A stretch of DNA of 64,000 nt from contig NZ_CP079800.1 in the NCBI RefSeq assembly GCF_028869115.1, positions 1,426,001-1,490,000 of the forward strand. Reading direction: 5' to 3'. This DNA is from Pseudemcibacter aquimaris (GTDB lineage Bacteria > Pseudomonadota > Alphaproteobacteria > Sphingomonadales > Emcibacteraceae). The number at the start of each line of letters is the position of its first letter. The first letter of the stretch is position 1. Below are positions 22,844 to 31,668 of the stretch, piece by piece. The notes beneath the pieces were generated by a model. It had not been told where the DNA came from and did not search any database. It worked only from the letters and a program-made list of their open reading frames with translations. The position numbers and the translations under genes are program-made.

Positions 22844-23713
22844 ATGGCGGACGTAACATTTATTGGATTGGGGTTGATGGGGGCGGCACTAGCCGAAGTT
22901 TCTATTAAAGCAGGATTTGAAACGGTTGTATGGAACCGCACGCCGTCAAAGGCTGATGCCTTGGTTAAATTGGGGGCCGAATATACTGAAAATGTTGCTG
23001 ACGCAGTATCGGAAAGCCCCGTCACAATTATTTGCGTTGGTGATTATGATATTGCAGACACCATTTTAAATAATGACGATGTTACCGCTGTGCTTAAGGG
23101 GAAAACGCTTGTCCAGCTAACGAGCGGCTCATCTGGTGATGCGATTAAAATGAATGAATGGATATCAACTGCTGGTGCAAAATATGTGGATGGGGGGATC
23201 GAGGGTTACCCGAGCGATATTGGCACTGATGAAAGTATGTTTTTTATTTCTGGTAATCAGGACGGCGTAAGGGAGGCAGAACCCATTTTAAAAACACTTG
23301 CGCCTGTTCTTCATAATCTTGGGGATGATCCGGCACGGGCATCGGCGATGTATTCAGCGATGTTAAGTGGTTCATTTGGCATGATATTCGGGATGATGCA
23401 AGCCGTTGCCATATGCGAAGCAACCGGCATCGATATCAAGCAATATTTAAAAATCGTAAGCCCCGTTTATGATACGGATAAAGAGCTGGTGATGGAAATG
23501 GCAGAGAAGTGCGCGGATGACAGGCTTGATGAACGAGAAGCAACGCTTAGCGTCTGGAACGAGACATTAAATCCAATTATTGAAACTTTATCGGAAAACG
23601 GTCTTAATGCCGATATGGCAAGATTAATGAGAAATATGTTGGAAAAATCAGAACGTGACGGTTTTGCCGATCATGACTTGGCGGCGTTGATTAATGTGAT
23701 CAGGAATAAATAA
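22844..23713 (+). CDS. NAD(P)-dependent oxidoreductase, imine-reductase-like, 289 aa
   Basis: The N-terminal Rossmann fold starts VTFIGLGLMGAALAE and continues with VVWNRTPSKA, pointing to NADP use. The C-terminal helical domain is that of the beta-hydroxyacid dehydrogenase/imine reductase group. The catalytic lysine of true hydroxyacid dehydrogenases (GxxxKxxNN) is missing; instead the segment reads LGDDPARASAMYSAMLSGS, as in imine reductases. So reduction of a C=N bond is more likely than oxidation of a hydroxyacid, but the natural substrate is unknown. The ribosome site GAGGGAAAA lies before the ATG. Confidence 0.82.
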   Translation: MADVTFIGLGLMGAALAEVSIKAGFETVVWNRTPSKADALVKLGAEYTENVADAVSESPVTIICVGDYDIADTILNNDDVTAVLKGKTLVQLTSGSSGDAIKMNEWISTAGAKYVDGGIEGYPSDIGTDESMFFISGNQDGVREAEPILKTLAPVLHNLGDDPARASAMYSAMLSGSFGMIFGMMQAVAICEATGIDIKQYLKIVSPVYDTDKELVMEMAEKCADDRLDEREATLSVWNETLNPIIETLSENGLNADMARLMRNMLEKSERDGFADHDLAALINVIRNK

Positions 23714-23725
23714 TTATTCCTGATC
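23698..23725. terminator. 12-base-pair hairpin overlapping the stop codon
   Basis: GATCAGGAATAA (23698-23709) pairs perfectly with TTATTCCTGATC (23714-23725) around four bases. The stop codon of the oxidoreductase gene is in the loop. No long T run follows on either strand, so it may act as a two-way weak terminator or as an mRNA end protector. Confidence 0.5.
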
Positions 23726-23739
23726 ACGATTAGATACTA

Positions 23740-24288
23740 TTAGAATTTAAAAATCGCTGCAGCCGAAATTTCATTACCGCTATATGCAGTAATATCATCA
23801 GCAGAAATTCTTGCGTCATCATATGAGAAGTTTTGATATTCCAAACGGATATTAACATTTTCGCTTAAGATGTGTTCATAACCGACACCGAATAAAAGAC
23901 CGCTAAGGTTGTCTGCGCCACCTGATCTTTGAAGTGAGGTATATCCGATGCGGCCAAATAGAAGGTCAGTGTCTCTAAATTCAAAACCGGCAATTACTGA
24001 TGCCCCCAAACGGAAATCGTTTACTGAACTATAGTAGTTTGCATCAAGTTCCGCGCCAACAATCACTGTGTTTGAAAAACGCATTCTTGAGCCAACAAGT
24101 ACACCAGCAACACCATATTCGTCTGAATTATCAAACAGTCTGTTATTCAGCGTGCCTGAATCGTTGATTTTACCAATACCAGCTCGGATACCGCCGTATA
24201 GGCCTTCGTAATCGCTATTTTGTGCAAGAGCAGGTAATGTCACCCCAAGTGCTAAAAATAAACCAATTATATAAGTACGTAATTTCAT
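23740..24288 (-). CDS. Small outer-membrane beta-barrel protein, 182 aa
   Basis: A signal peptide (ending PALAQ) leads to about 160 residues with eight or so amphipathic strands: GLYGGIRAGIGKI, YGVAGVLVGSRMRF, VIVGAELDANYYS, FRLGASVIAGFEF, DLLFGRIGYTSLQ, LSGLLFGVGYEHI, VNIRLEYQNFSY, and the terminal strand AAAIFKF. This is the OmpA/OmpW-like eight-strand porin-family layout, with a terminal phenylalanine. Transport through such small barrels is unlikely; stability or adhesion roles are common. Confidence 0.82.
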   Translation of the reverse strand: MKLRTYIIGLFLALGVTLPALAQNSDYEGLYGGIRAGIGKINDSGTLNNRLFDNSDEYGVAGVLVGSRMRFSNTVIVGAELDANYYSSVNDFRLGASVIAGFEFRDTDLLFGRIGYTSLQRSGGADNLSGLLFGVGYEHILSENVNIRLEYQNFSYDDARISADDITAYSGNEISAAAIFKF

Positions 24289-24372
24289 CTAAAATTCCTT
24301 TAATATGTTTTCGTCGGTGAAAATAAGAAGGAATATATAAAAATCAAGATGAATTGAAAGTTAACCGGATGT

Positions 24373-26139
24373 TTATTGTTCCTTAATCCAGTTATCGATC
24401 CTTTCTTCCAGCAAATACATGGGAAGCCCCCCTTGTGACATATATTGATCATGTAATGTACGAAGATCAAACTTATTACCAAGTTCAGCTTTCGCACGTT
24501 CCCTTAATTCGATGAATTTAAGCTCGCCCATTTTATAAGCAAGGGCCTGACCGGGCCATGAAATATATCTATCGACTTCTGTACGGATATTAAGTGACGA
24601 AAGGGCGCTGTTTTCTTCGAAGAGAGCAATGGCTTGTTCGCGGGTCCACCCTTTTGCGTGAATGCCCGTATCAATCACGAGTCGGCCTGCGCGCCACATT
24701 TCGTATGTTAGTCTACCGAACTGTTCATAGGGTGTTTGATATATGTCGATATCTAATCCTAATTTTTCTGAATATAGTCCCCATCCTTCGCCGTAAGCAT
24801 GTGGGTAAAGGCCAAGTCTAAATTCCGGAACGTTTTCTAACTCTTTGGATAGTGCCGATTGTAAGTGATGGCCTGGTACGGCCTCATGCAAGGTTAATGA
24901 CGGCAGATTATAGAGCGGTCTTTGATCAAGTGCATATGTATTGACCCAATATTCCCCACCACGTAATGCAGTAAGCGGTGCACCGGAATAGCGCCCGGTA
25001 GTATAATTAGGGGCGAGGGTGGCTGGTACTGGCACCACTGTATAAGGTTGGCGTGGCAGTTTTTTAAACAACATCGGAAGCTTGCCATCAATTCGTTTGG
25101 CAATATCACGGGCGATCATAATCAGTTCTTCCGGCGTTTTTGCGTAAAACTGTTCATCGGTACGCATGAATTCAAAGAATTCCTGTAACGTACCATCAAA
25201 TTCGACCTCATTTAGAATATCTTCCATCTCGGCGCGGATGCGTGCGACCTCACGTTTACCAAGTTCATGTACCTCATCCGCGGAAATATCAATTGTGGTG
25301 TAATAACGGACCATGTCTTCGTAATATGGCATACCAAGACTTGTTTCTGACGCACCAAGTGTATCGCGAGCAGCCGGGTAATATTCATTCAGCATAAAAT
25401 CATAAAGTCGTGCGTATGCAGGAACGACAATATCATCAATAATGGCAATAGCACGTTTTTGAAGGTCTTCGCGTTCATCGTCTTGAATATCCGCAATCAT
25501 ATTTTTATATGGATAATAAAAATCGCTTGTTTCACCACGCTTTTCAGAAAGAGCCTTGAACGAAGGCATAAGGCCATCAAGAACCACTTTGGGCATCGTG
25601 AAGCCTTCGGCAATTCCAGTGCGCATATTTTCGATGTTTTCGTCGATATATCGTGGAATGTCATTCAGTGCCAAAAAGTATGTCTGATAATCACCTGTAT
25701 TAAAAAAGGCAATTGAACGATTTGAAATTGCCGGGCGTGTGTGAAATCCGCTGTCGGATAAAATCGGCATGCGCCATGTGCGGTGCTTTGCCATCGTTAA
25801 CCGTGAATTTAACATAAAGCGAAACATGTCATGGTTTAACTGATCATCATCAGAAAGTTCTGATTTACTTATAGCATCCAGTTCAGCGAGAAAGGCAAGA
25901 TTTGCATCCATTCTTCTTTTTTGGTCGGTGGGGCTGACTGCTCGCATGCGGTCGGGAACCGGGCGTGGTTCTGTACTTGGGCCGGTGCCCGGGTATTCCG
26001 CGTAATACCACTGACGTTCGCGGTCAAATAAATCATGAAGTAATTCAGTCGCATTTGGCTTTTGTGGTTCTGTTTGTTCTTGTACGCATGCGGAAATCAG
26101 GCACAATAAAACAATCCCAATAATTGACTTAAACTTCAT
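24373..26139 (-). CDS. DUF885 family peptidase-like lipoprotein, 588 aa
   Basis: Lipobox LISAC with Cys18 marks a membrane lipoprotein. The DUF885 domain fills the rest, with the metal motif HEAVPGHH (His418, Glu419, His424) and the downstream conserved YGEGWGLYSE, and a YISWPGQALAYKMG segment near the end. Members are predicted zinc-dependent carboxypeptidase-like enzymes. With the S9 peptidases and the DUF5117 protease in this window it adds to a set of exported peptide-degrading enzymes. Length is normal. Confidence 0.9.
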   Translation of the reverse strand: MKFKSIIGIVLLCLISACVQEQTEPQKPNATELLHDLFDRERQWYYAEYPGTGPSTEPRPVPDRMRAVSPTDQKRRMDANLAFLAELDAISKSELSDDDQLNHDMFRFMLNSRLTMAKHRTWRMPILSDSGFHTRPAISNRSIAFFNTGDYQTYFLALNDIPRYIDENIENMRTGIAEGFTMPKVVLDGLMPSFKALSEKRGETSDFYYPYKNMIADIQDDEREDLQKRAIAIIDDIVVPAYARLYDFMLNEYYPAARDTLGASETSLGMPYYEDMVRYYTTIDISADEVHELGKREVARIRAEMEDILNEVEFDGTLQEFFEFMRTDEQFYAKTPEELIMIARDIAKRIDGKLPMLFKKLPRQPYTVVPVPATLAPNYTTGRYSGAPLTALRGGEYWVNTYALDQRPLYNLPSLTLHEAVPGHHLQSALSKELENVPEFRLGLYPHAYGEGWGLYSEKLGLDIDIYQTPYEQFGRLTYEMWRAGRLVIDTGIHAKGWTREQAIALFEENSALSSLNIRTEVDRYISWPGQALAYKMGELKFIELRERAKAELGNKFDLRTLHDQYMSQGGLPMYLLEERIDNWIKEQ

Positions 26140-26160
26140 ATGATCTTCCCCTTGATATTT

Positions 26161-26655
26161 TTATATATGATCGTGGGATCTTTTTCCCCATTCTTCCCAT
26201 GAAATTTCCCGACCCGGATAAGCAATGCTGTTAAACGGCCACTCTTTAGCGAGCCAGCTTTTAATCGTGATTTCAAACTCGCTCATCAATTCAAGGCTAT
26301 CATCACGTAACCAATAATAAACTTCGGCGTCCACTCCATCTCGGTTCGATGGTTCAATATAAAGACAGCCAATACATTTTGTTTTATCGGTGGTGAGAAC
26401 GGTGAAGGCAAAAGCCTCGCGTGCTTTGAATTCTTTTTCATGAGTGATTAGATCACTCATATTTTTTTCTAAGGACATGTCATCGGCTGGCCAGTCGTCA
26501 TTTTCCGCAAAAATAGTCCTTAAATTTTCTTTACTAGACATTACGGCGTCATAATCAATTTCGACAACACTGGGTTCTAATACCTCGATACGGAAATGTT
26601 CGTGGCTATGGGTAAGCGGAATTTCAAAATCCGCAGGAACAAAATCTTTTTTCAT
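26161..26655 (-). CDS. GNAT-type acetyltransferase-like protein, 164 aa
   Basis: The protein has the opening and middle of a GNAT fold: LTHSHEHFRIEVLEP and then FAFTVLTTDKTKCIGCLYIEPS with DAEVYYWLRDD. The usual Q/RxxGxG acetyl-CoA loop is not obvious, so the cofactor site is divergent. It has no signal peptide. Ribosome site GAGAGA precedes the ATG. It lies just upstream of the DUF885 gene on the same strand with a 21-base gap, so the two may be co-transcribed, although one product is exported and the other is not. Confidence 0.65.
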   Translation of the reverse strand: MKKDFVPADFEIPLTHSHEHFRIEVLEPSVVEIDYDAVMSSKENLRTIFAENDDWPADDMSLEKNMSDLITHEKEFKAREAFAFTVLTTDKTKCIGCLYIEPSNRDGVDAEVYYWLRDDSLELMSEFEITIKSWLAKEWPFNSIAYPGREISWEEWGKRSHDHI

Positions 26656-26730
26656 TTCTCTCTCATTTTTTTTGGTGAGTTTACAAATAAGAAATGGGCC
26701 TGTCTAGCCATAGGTAAAAACAACCATAGA

Positions 26731-27051
26731 TTATAGCTGAGGGGGTTGGTTATTTTCCTTTACTTGCTCTTTTAGGAATTCGTGTTCTTCTTCTTCGATT
26801 TCTTTTAGAAGTTCTTTTTCTTCTTCAAAGTTTCTCTCACGCAGATTTTGATCAATTTCGTCAATATCTCGGTCGCGGTCAAACATGTATCGATCCTGAT
26901 CGATGTTTCTTAATCTTTCTCGTTCTGCTTCTCTGGCTTCTCTGGCTTTAATGATGTCTTCTGCACTTGGTTGCTGTGCAAATAAGACGCTAATGCTGAC
27001 AATGAATGATCCAATCATCACAAACAGTAATCTTAAACCAAGTTGTATCAT
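26731..27051 (-). CDS. Exported charged coiled-coil protein, 106 aa
   Basis: A signal peptide or membrane anchor (LLFVMIGSFIVSISVLFAQ) is followed by about 80 residues of almost unbroken charged helix: KAREAREAERERLR, then a DRDRDIDEID repeat and a Glu-rich tail (EEEKELLKEIEEEEHEFLKE). This should form a coiled coil in the periplasm. The ribosome site AGGAGAACATA is strong. I recognise no family. Confidence 0.6.
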   Translation of the reverse strand: MIQLGLRLLFVMIGSFIVSISVLFAQQPSAEDIIKAREAREAERERLRNIDQDRYMFDRDRDIDEIDQNLRERNFEEEKELLKEIEEEEHEFLKEQVKENNQPPQL

Positions 27052-27168
27052 TATGTTCTCCTATAACGAAAACACTATATCATCATTAAAGAAATCATGA
27101 AAACTTTTCCAAATGCGACGAAGTGAATTTAATCTGCGATGAGTGGTCACAAGGTGTTCTTGAAGATG

Positions 27169-27187
27169 CACGTATCATGCTTACGTG
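27169..27187. promoter_or_regulatory. Inverted repeat upstream of the 77-aa gene
   Basis: CACGTA (27169-27174) and TACGTG (27182-27187) are perfect arms around seven bases, 54 bases before the start codon. It could be an operator. Six-base arms can occur by chance. Confidence 0.3.
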
Positions 27188-27240
27188 AAAGTTATGACAG
27201 CAATAATGCGGTCATATGAAAATTAAAAAGGACCAAAAAA

Positions 27241-27474
27241 ATGAGCACTTATGACTTTATGGATTTATTAAAAGACAAAGGTCATGTACCGGAAATTATC
27301 GAACAAGAATTAGATATCATTGAAGAGTTTGAACAAAGCGTCAATGAAGTGATTGAGTTCTTCGAAGAGGCAACGATGGATTATGACTTTATCGATTTAT
27401 TGCAGGATAAAGGATACGCGATGGTGTCGCTTGCGAGCAACGATAATGAGCCAATCTACAGTGTCGCTGGCTAA
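27241..27474 (+). CDS. Small acidic protein with internal duplication, 77 aa, unknown
   Basis: A ribosome site (AAAAAGGACC) stands before the ATG. The protein contains two copies of a motif: YDFMDLLKDKGHV near residue 4 and YDFIDLLQDKGYA near residue 48, joined by a Glu-rich helix (EQELDIIEEFEQSVNEVIEF). It is strongly acidic, with no membrane segment. The duplication suggests a small two-fold unit or a binding module. No family recognised. Confidence 0.6.
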   Translation: MSTYDFMDLLKDKGHVPEIIEQELDIIEEFEQSVNEVIEFFEEATMDYDFIDLLQDKGYAMVSLASNDNEPIYSVAG

Positions 27475-27897
27475 TTAATCAGAGAAACTTTCTTTAATTG
27501 TTTCCTGAAAAGCCTTTAATGCAGGGCCAGACCATTTCAAATGATGGATGATTGACTGTAACCTGATTTCAGTATCAAATTTTTCCGTCACATAAATGGG
27601 TTTTAATTTGCTGGCCCTTATGTCTTCAATGACTGCCATTTTGGGAAGGTATGATATTCCCATGCCGCTTTTGACGCATTCTTTGATCGCTTCGGCGTTA
27701 TCAAACCACATCACTGGGTTTAATTTGTGTCCGTGATTAAGGAGTTGTCTTGATAAAATGGCGCGGTATCCGCAATCTGGCTCGGTCGTGATGAAATTTT
27801 CTAATTTCAAATCATCAAATGTTACTGTTTTTTCAGCGAGTGGGTGATTATTTTCACAGATAAATACAATATCTTCTGCGCGGTGGTTGGTGATTAA
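27475..27897 (-). pseudogene. lysR remnant: C-terminal part of a LysR-type regulator
   Basis: The minus-strand frame encodes only the second half of a LysR substrate-binding domain: VFICENNHPLAE, ITTEPDCGYR, MWFDNAEAIKECVKSGMGIS and YLPKMAV. The frame continues without an ATG up to about 27897, where the LysR likeness ends; a stop codon follows upstream. The DNA-binding N-terminus (about 150 residues) is gone. At the same place a plus-strand phzF remnant begins, so one deletion appears to have removed both 5' ends and the promoter region between them. The product cannot bind DNA. Confidence 0.8.
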
Positions 27898-28573
27898 ACA
27901 AATCGCACATTGCGGTCATGCAACTGTGGCAAGTTTTTCTTATTTAAATCAAATTGGTGAAATCACGAACCGACATTCATCAAAAGAAACCATTGATGGA
28001 AATAGGGATATTATCCTTGAAAATGGAATGGCGTATATGGAACAAAAGCCACAGTTTTTTAAAGAAATTGATGATCAAGTAATTACCGACGTCATGACGT
28101 CAATTGGACTTGAAGTATCTGATTTAAAAGATGAATTTAAACCGGTTATTACTAACACAGGCGTTAGTTTTATGATCATTCCATTAAAAGATAAATCTAA
28201 ACTAGCGAGTATCAAAACAGACCTTGATGCTATTAACGCGATCAGTGAAAAATATGATTTGATCGGATTTTATGCCTTTAGCGATGATGCATTTGACCAA
28301 GGGCATGATTACACAACCCGTATGTTTGCCCCGCGATACGCCATTCCGGAAGAGCCAGCAACAGGAATGGCAGCTGGTAATCTAAGTTATTATCTGTTTG
28401 ATAAAATGGATGTTAAGGCGGATGAAATCGTGATTGAACAAGGTTATTTTATGAGCCCAAAATCAAAAAGCGAGATCATTGTTAAACTAAACCATAACGG
28501 CAAAGAACTAACCAATATTATGGCGGGCGGTCGTGCCAAGGTTATGAAAGAAATGGAAGTTGTGCTTGATTAA
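27887..28573 (+). pseudogene. phzF remnant: PhzF-family isomerase lacking its N-terminus
   Basis: The frame is a PhzF-family protein from the conserved HCGHATVAS segment onward, through FMIIPLKDK, GFYAFSDDA, TRMFAPRYAIPEEPATG and the EQGYFMSPKS end. Full proteins have about 70 more residues before HCGHAT, including the catalytic glutamate near position 45 and the first beta-strands. Here only ten residues precede it, from a TTG/GTG pair without a ribosome site. PhzF proteins isomerise dihydroxyanthranilate or related compounds. This copy is most likely dead. See the adjoining lysR remnant. Confidence 0.82.
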
Positions 28574-30576
28574 GCGCGGTTTGCTTTAACACGGTACGCG
28601 GGGAAATTAATTTCCACATCGGCGCCAATATCCTCACGATTTGATATATTCACATTGGCAGAATGCAGGTCCGCGTACCTTTTGGTAAGATATAGACCAA
28701 GACCTGCACCTTTATGCTTTGTGGTTTTATAAGCATCATCGGAACGGAATGGCTGATGTAAGTTTTTCAGGGATTGGGCAGTAAAGCCTGGTCCCTGATC
28801 TGATATTTTAATAGCCAGGTCGCCTTCTTCTGATGAATTGAAGGATATATCAATGATACTGCCAATAGGGGTGTGGTTTATGGCATTACCCACGATGTTT
28901 TTAAAAATTGATCCGATTACCTTTTTATCGGCCTTAAGATAAAAAACATCATTGGTTGGATGATACATCAATCTAATATTTTTTTGTGAAGCAAGCTGCA
29001 TTAAACCATTGGTGAGATGTGAGAAAAACAAATTAACGTTAAATTCTTCCTCATCCAGGTGGATGCGTCCGGTTTCAACGCGGGTAAGATCAAGAATTTC
29101 ATCAACCAGTTTTAACATATCCTGGCCACTTTCGATAATATAATCGATATATTCTTCGTTCTTACCACCAATCCTGTCACCGAAATATTTCATTTTCAGA
29201 AATTCACTAAAGCCGATAATAGCATTCAGTGGGGTTCTTAATTCATGGCTCATGGCAGCAAGGAAGTTGCTTTTTGCGGTATTGGCTTCTTCCGCGATCA
29301 TTGCCTTTTCACGCAAAAGCTTTTCATTTTGTTTGCGGATGGTGATGTCTTCTGAAATACCAAGAATACGGTAAACGTTATCGTTGCTGTCTTTAAGTGG
29401 GGCAAAGCACATCCAATAATGATGTTCAATGCCATTGATGTCTGACCTAAATTCATATTCGCATGGAATACCGACAAGCGCATTTTGGAATAAACGATTT
29501 ACCTCGTCACGTTCCGGTTGGTTATTGGGGATATCAGGGAAAAAGCGACCGATAACAGTGTCATCTTTTTCAAGCCCCAGCATTGCCAATCCAGATTTGT
29601 TGATGGATCTGACATTTCCATTTAAATTCATTTCAAAAATACAATGTGGCGAAGATTGAATAATATTATTCATCTTGGTGTTTTGTACTTTAAAACGGTT
29701 ACGGTCTTTATAAAACAGGAATAAAACAGCCAATACGGTCGATGTTTTTTTCATCATATAGGCTTCTAGTTCAGATGGCATGCGTTTATCCGCAGGATAA
29801 ATTGCAAATGTGCCATAAAGGTTATTGTCTTCATCCAAAACAGGATGGGACCAGCATGCCACTAAATTAGCGGAATGCGTCACAACCCTAAAATTCGCCC
29901 AATAGGGATGTGTATCAACATCATCAACATATACCGGCTTTTTTGAGCAGGCAGCTGCGCTGCATGATCCCGTTTCCGCCATTATTTCGATTTTATTAAT
30001 CGCATTGGTATAGAATTCGGGTAATCCTATGCTCGATAAGTGGTTTAAATGGTTCGGGGGCAGGGCCTCTAATATTGAAAGCTTGTTTTTATAATCAAAG
30101 TTATGGAGCTTTTCTAATACTTTATTCATTGCAACAGAAAGGCTATCACCGACCATGATTGAATGCATGGCTTCCTGTTCGGCATCAAGTAAAACTGAAT
30201 CCATTTTGGTTTTTGTGATTTCTGTGCGAATTGAAATGTAACCGATAATATCGCCTTTTCTATCGCGTTCCGGATAAATTGTTGTACTGACCCAGTATAA
30301 AGAGCCGTCCTTGGCGCGGTTACATACTTCTCCTTGCCATGTTTCGCCAGCTTTGATCGTTCGCCACATATCGGCGAAAAAGCTGCTTTCATGGTGTCCT
30401 GAATTAACAACAGAATGGGTTTTGCCAATTAATTCAGGGTAAGTATAACCGGAAACTTCACAGAATTTTTCATTAACGAACGTAATCACACCATTGATAT
30501 CCGTTTGCGCAACGATGGCATGGCTATTTATGGCATTTGACAGAATATTGTGGTCAATGTTGATGCTATTCATCAA
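28570..30576 (-). CDS. Sensor histidine kinase, PAS-GAF-PAS-HisKA-HATPase, 668 aa, soluble
   Basis: Domain order: PAS at about 15-125 (VAQTDINGVITFVNEKFCEVSGY, with PAC end YISIRTEITK), GAF-like region about 140-290 (containing SAAACSKKPVYVDDV), second PAS about 300-415, then HisKA with phospho-accepting His444 in MSHELRTPLNAIIGFSEF, and HATPase with NIVGNAINHTP, DQGPGF and GAGLGLYL. There is no membrane segment, so it senses an internal signal. The first PAS resembles energy/redox-type (Aer-like) sensors. No receiver or response regulator gene is adjacent, so its partner is elsewhere. Its stop overlaps the end of the phzF remnant by four bases. Confidence 0.92.
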   Translation of the reverse strand: MMNSINIDHNILSNAINSHAIVAQTDINGVITFVNEKFCEVSGYTYPELIGKTHSVVNSGHHESSFFADMWRTIKAGETWQGEVCNRAKDGSLYWVSTTIYPERDRKGDIIGYISIRTEITKTKMDSVLLDAEQEAMHSIMVGDSLSVAMNKVLEKLHNFDYKNKLSILEALPPNHLNHLSSIGLPEFYTNAINKIEIMAETGSCSAAACSKKPVYVDDVDTHPYWANFRVVTHSANLVACWSHPVLDEDNNLYGTFAIYPADKRMPSELEAYMMKKTSTVLAVLFLFYKDRNRFKVQNTKMNNIIQSSPHCIFEMNLNGNVRSINKSGLAMLGLEKDDTVIGRFFPDIPNNQPERDEVNRLFQNALVGIPCEYEFRSDINGIEHHYWMCFAPLKDSNDNVYRILGISEDITIRKQNEKLLREKAMIAEEANTAKSNFLAAMSHELRTPLNAIIGFSEFLKMKYFGDRIGGKNEEYIDYIIESGQDMLKLVDEILDLTRVETGRIHLDEEEFNVNLFFSHLTNGLMQLASQKNIRLMYHPTNDVFYLKADKKVIGSIFKNIVGNAINHTPIGSIIDISFNSSEEGDLAIKISDQGPGFTAQSLKNLHQPFRSDDAYKTTKHKGAGLGLYLTKRYADLHSANVNISNREDIGADVEINFPAYRVKANRA

Positions 30577-30899
30577 AACCGTGATTACTTTCTATTTAAT
30601 TATCCTGTCGATTGAGGCAGGGTAATTATTTGTTGCAACAATTAGTTTAGTAAAATCAAAGATATAATCGCATTCTAAACTCGTTAAATATATAGAAATC
30701 AAAGGTTAACGAAACATTAACAGATAGGTCTATGGGGTATGATATTGCGAGTGATTATAAGTAAAAAATATATATCTTTTGATGGCTAAATTCTTTTATT
30801 TATAATGGTTTATTTTATTTTCTTAATTTATTTTCTTGATTTAGGTTCGTGAACAAGGTTATGGTTAACGCAACAGCAATTAAGAAAAAGGGTATATAG
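30577..30899. other. 323-base divergent intergenic region
   Basis: The AT-rich gap lies between the kinase and the SPOR lipoprotein gene and must hold both promoters. It contains a CtrA-type box at 30706-30720. No gene is seen. Confidence 0.5.
30706..30720. promoter_or_regulatory. Possible CtrA-binding site (TTAA-N7-TTAA)
   Basis: TTAACGAAACATTAA is an exact TTAA, seven bases, TTAA, followed by C, as in the alphaproteobacterial CtrA box. It lies 130 bases upstream of the kinase start and 180 bases upstream of the SPOR-protein start. In AT-rich DNA this pattern can occur by chance. Confidence 0.35.
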
Positions 30900-31634
30900 A
30901 TGAATATGTTACAATATTGCATAAAATATACATTTTTAAAAAACGCATTTTTAAGTATTTTGTTGGTTTTTTCTTTAAGCGCATGCAGCACGATCGATAA
31001 TTTTCTTGGTGGTGGTTTAAATGATCCATCGAATCTTGAGGGGGAAACGGCGTCAGATATGGGCGAAGGGCAATCAAATACTATGTTGATTGCGGACGAA
31101 ACAATGCCAGCAACGGCCGAAAATGAACAATCCGTTGAAGAAATGCTTCAGGAAAAAGATAATGCCTTAATCGAGCAGGGAATGCGCATCGCGGCGGCGG
31201 AACGTGAACTCGCAAACCTTAAGGAACAGAATAGTTCATTACAGCAGGAATTGAACCGTGCTCTTGATGATGCAGCGCAGAAACAACGTATGCTTGATCA
31301 GCAAGCGGAAAGACAAGTGAATACTTCTGCGGCCACGCAAAGCTCAAGAATGCAGAACATTACTGCACCCAATGGTGGTTTCGGATTGCATGTGGCGTCA
31401 TATAGCCGCAGGGACAGTATTTCATCAGGACTGGCGGCAATTAACAGACAAGTTCCAGTTCTTACCGAAGGTCGTCCCTTGAAAATTGCTACCGCAACAG
31501 TGCGCGGCAGGACCTATTACCGCCTTATTATCGGCCAATTTAACCTTCAGAGTGAAGCACTTGCAGAATGTAATCAGGCAAAACTGCTTATCGATTTTTG
31601 CGATGTAGTTGCATTTGAAGGCGAAGATTTTTAA
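30900..31634 (+). CDS. SPOR-domain lipoprotein, 244 aa
   Basis: A hydrophobic signal ends in the lipobox LSAC with Cys29. After an acidic linker comes a coiled coil (residues about 80-140: AAAERELANLKEQNSSLQQE). The C-terminal 75 residues are a SPOR-like domain (FGLHVASYSRRDSISSGLAA, then ATVRGRTYYRLIIGQF). SPOR domains bind denuded glycan strands of septal peptidoglycan, so a role at the division site is likely. The possible CtrA site upstream would suit cell-cycle control, as inference. A perfect 16-base palindrome (31635-31650) follows the stop. Confidence 0.82.
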   Translation: MNMLQYCIKYTFLKNAFLSILLVFSLSACSTIDNFLGGGLNDPSNLEGETASDMGEGQSNTMLIADETMPATAENEQSVEEMLQEKDNALIEQGMRIAAAERELANLKEQNSSLQQELNRALDDAAQKQRMLDQQAERQVNTSAATQSSRMQNITAPNGGFGLHVASYSRRDSISSGLAAINRQVPVLTEGRPLKIATATVRGRTYYRLIIGQFNLQSEALAECNQAKLLIDFCDVVAFEGEDF

Positions 31635-31668
31635 AAGTCTTTAAAGACTTGGTAATAAGGAATTTGTT

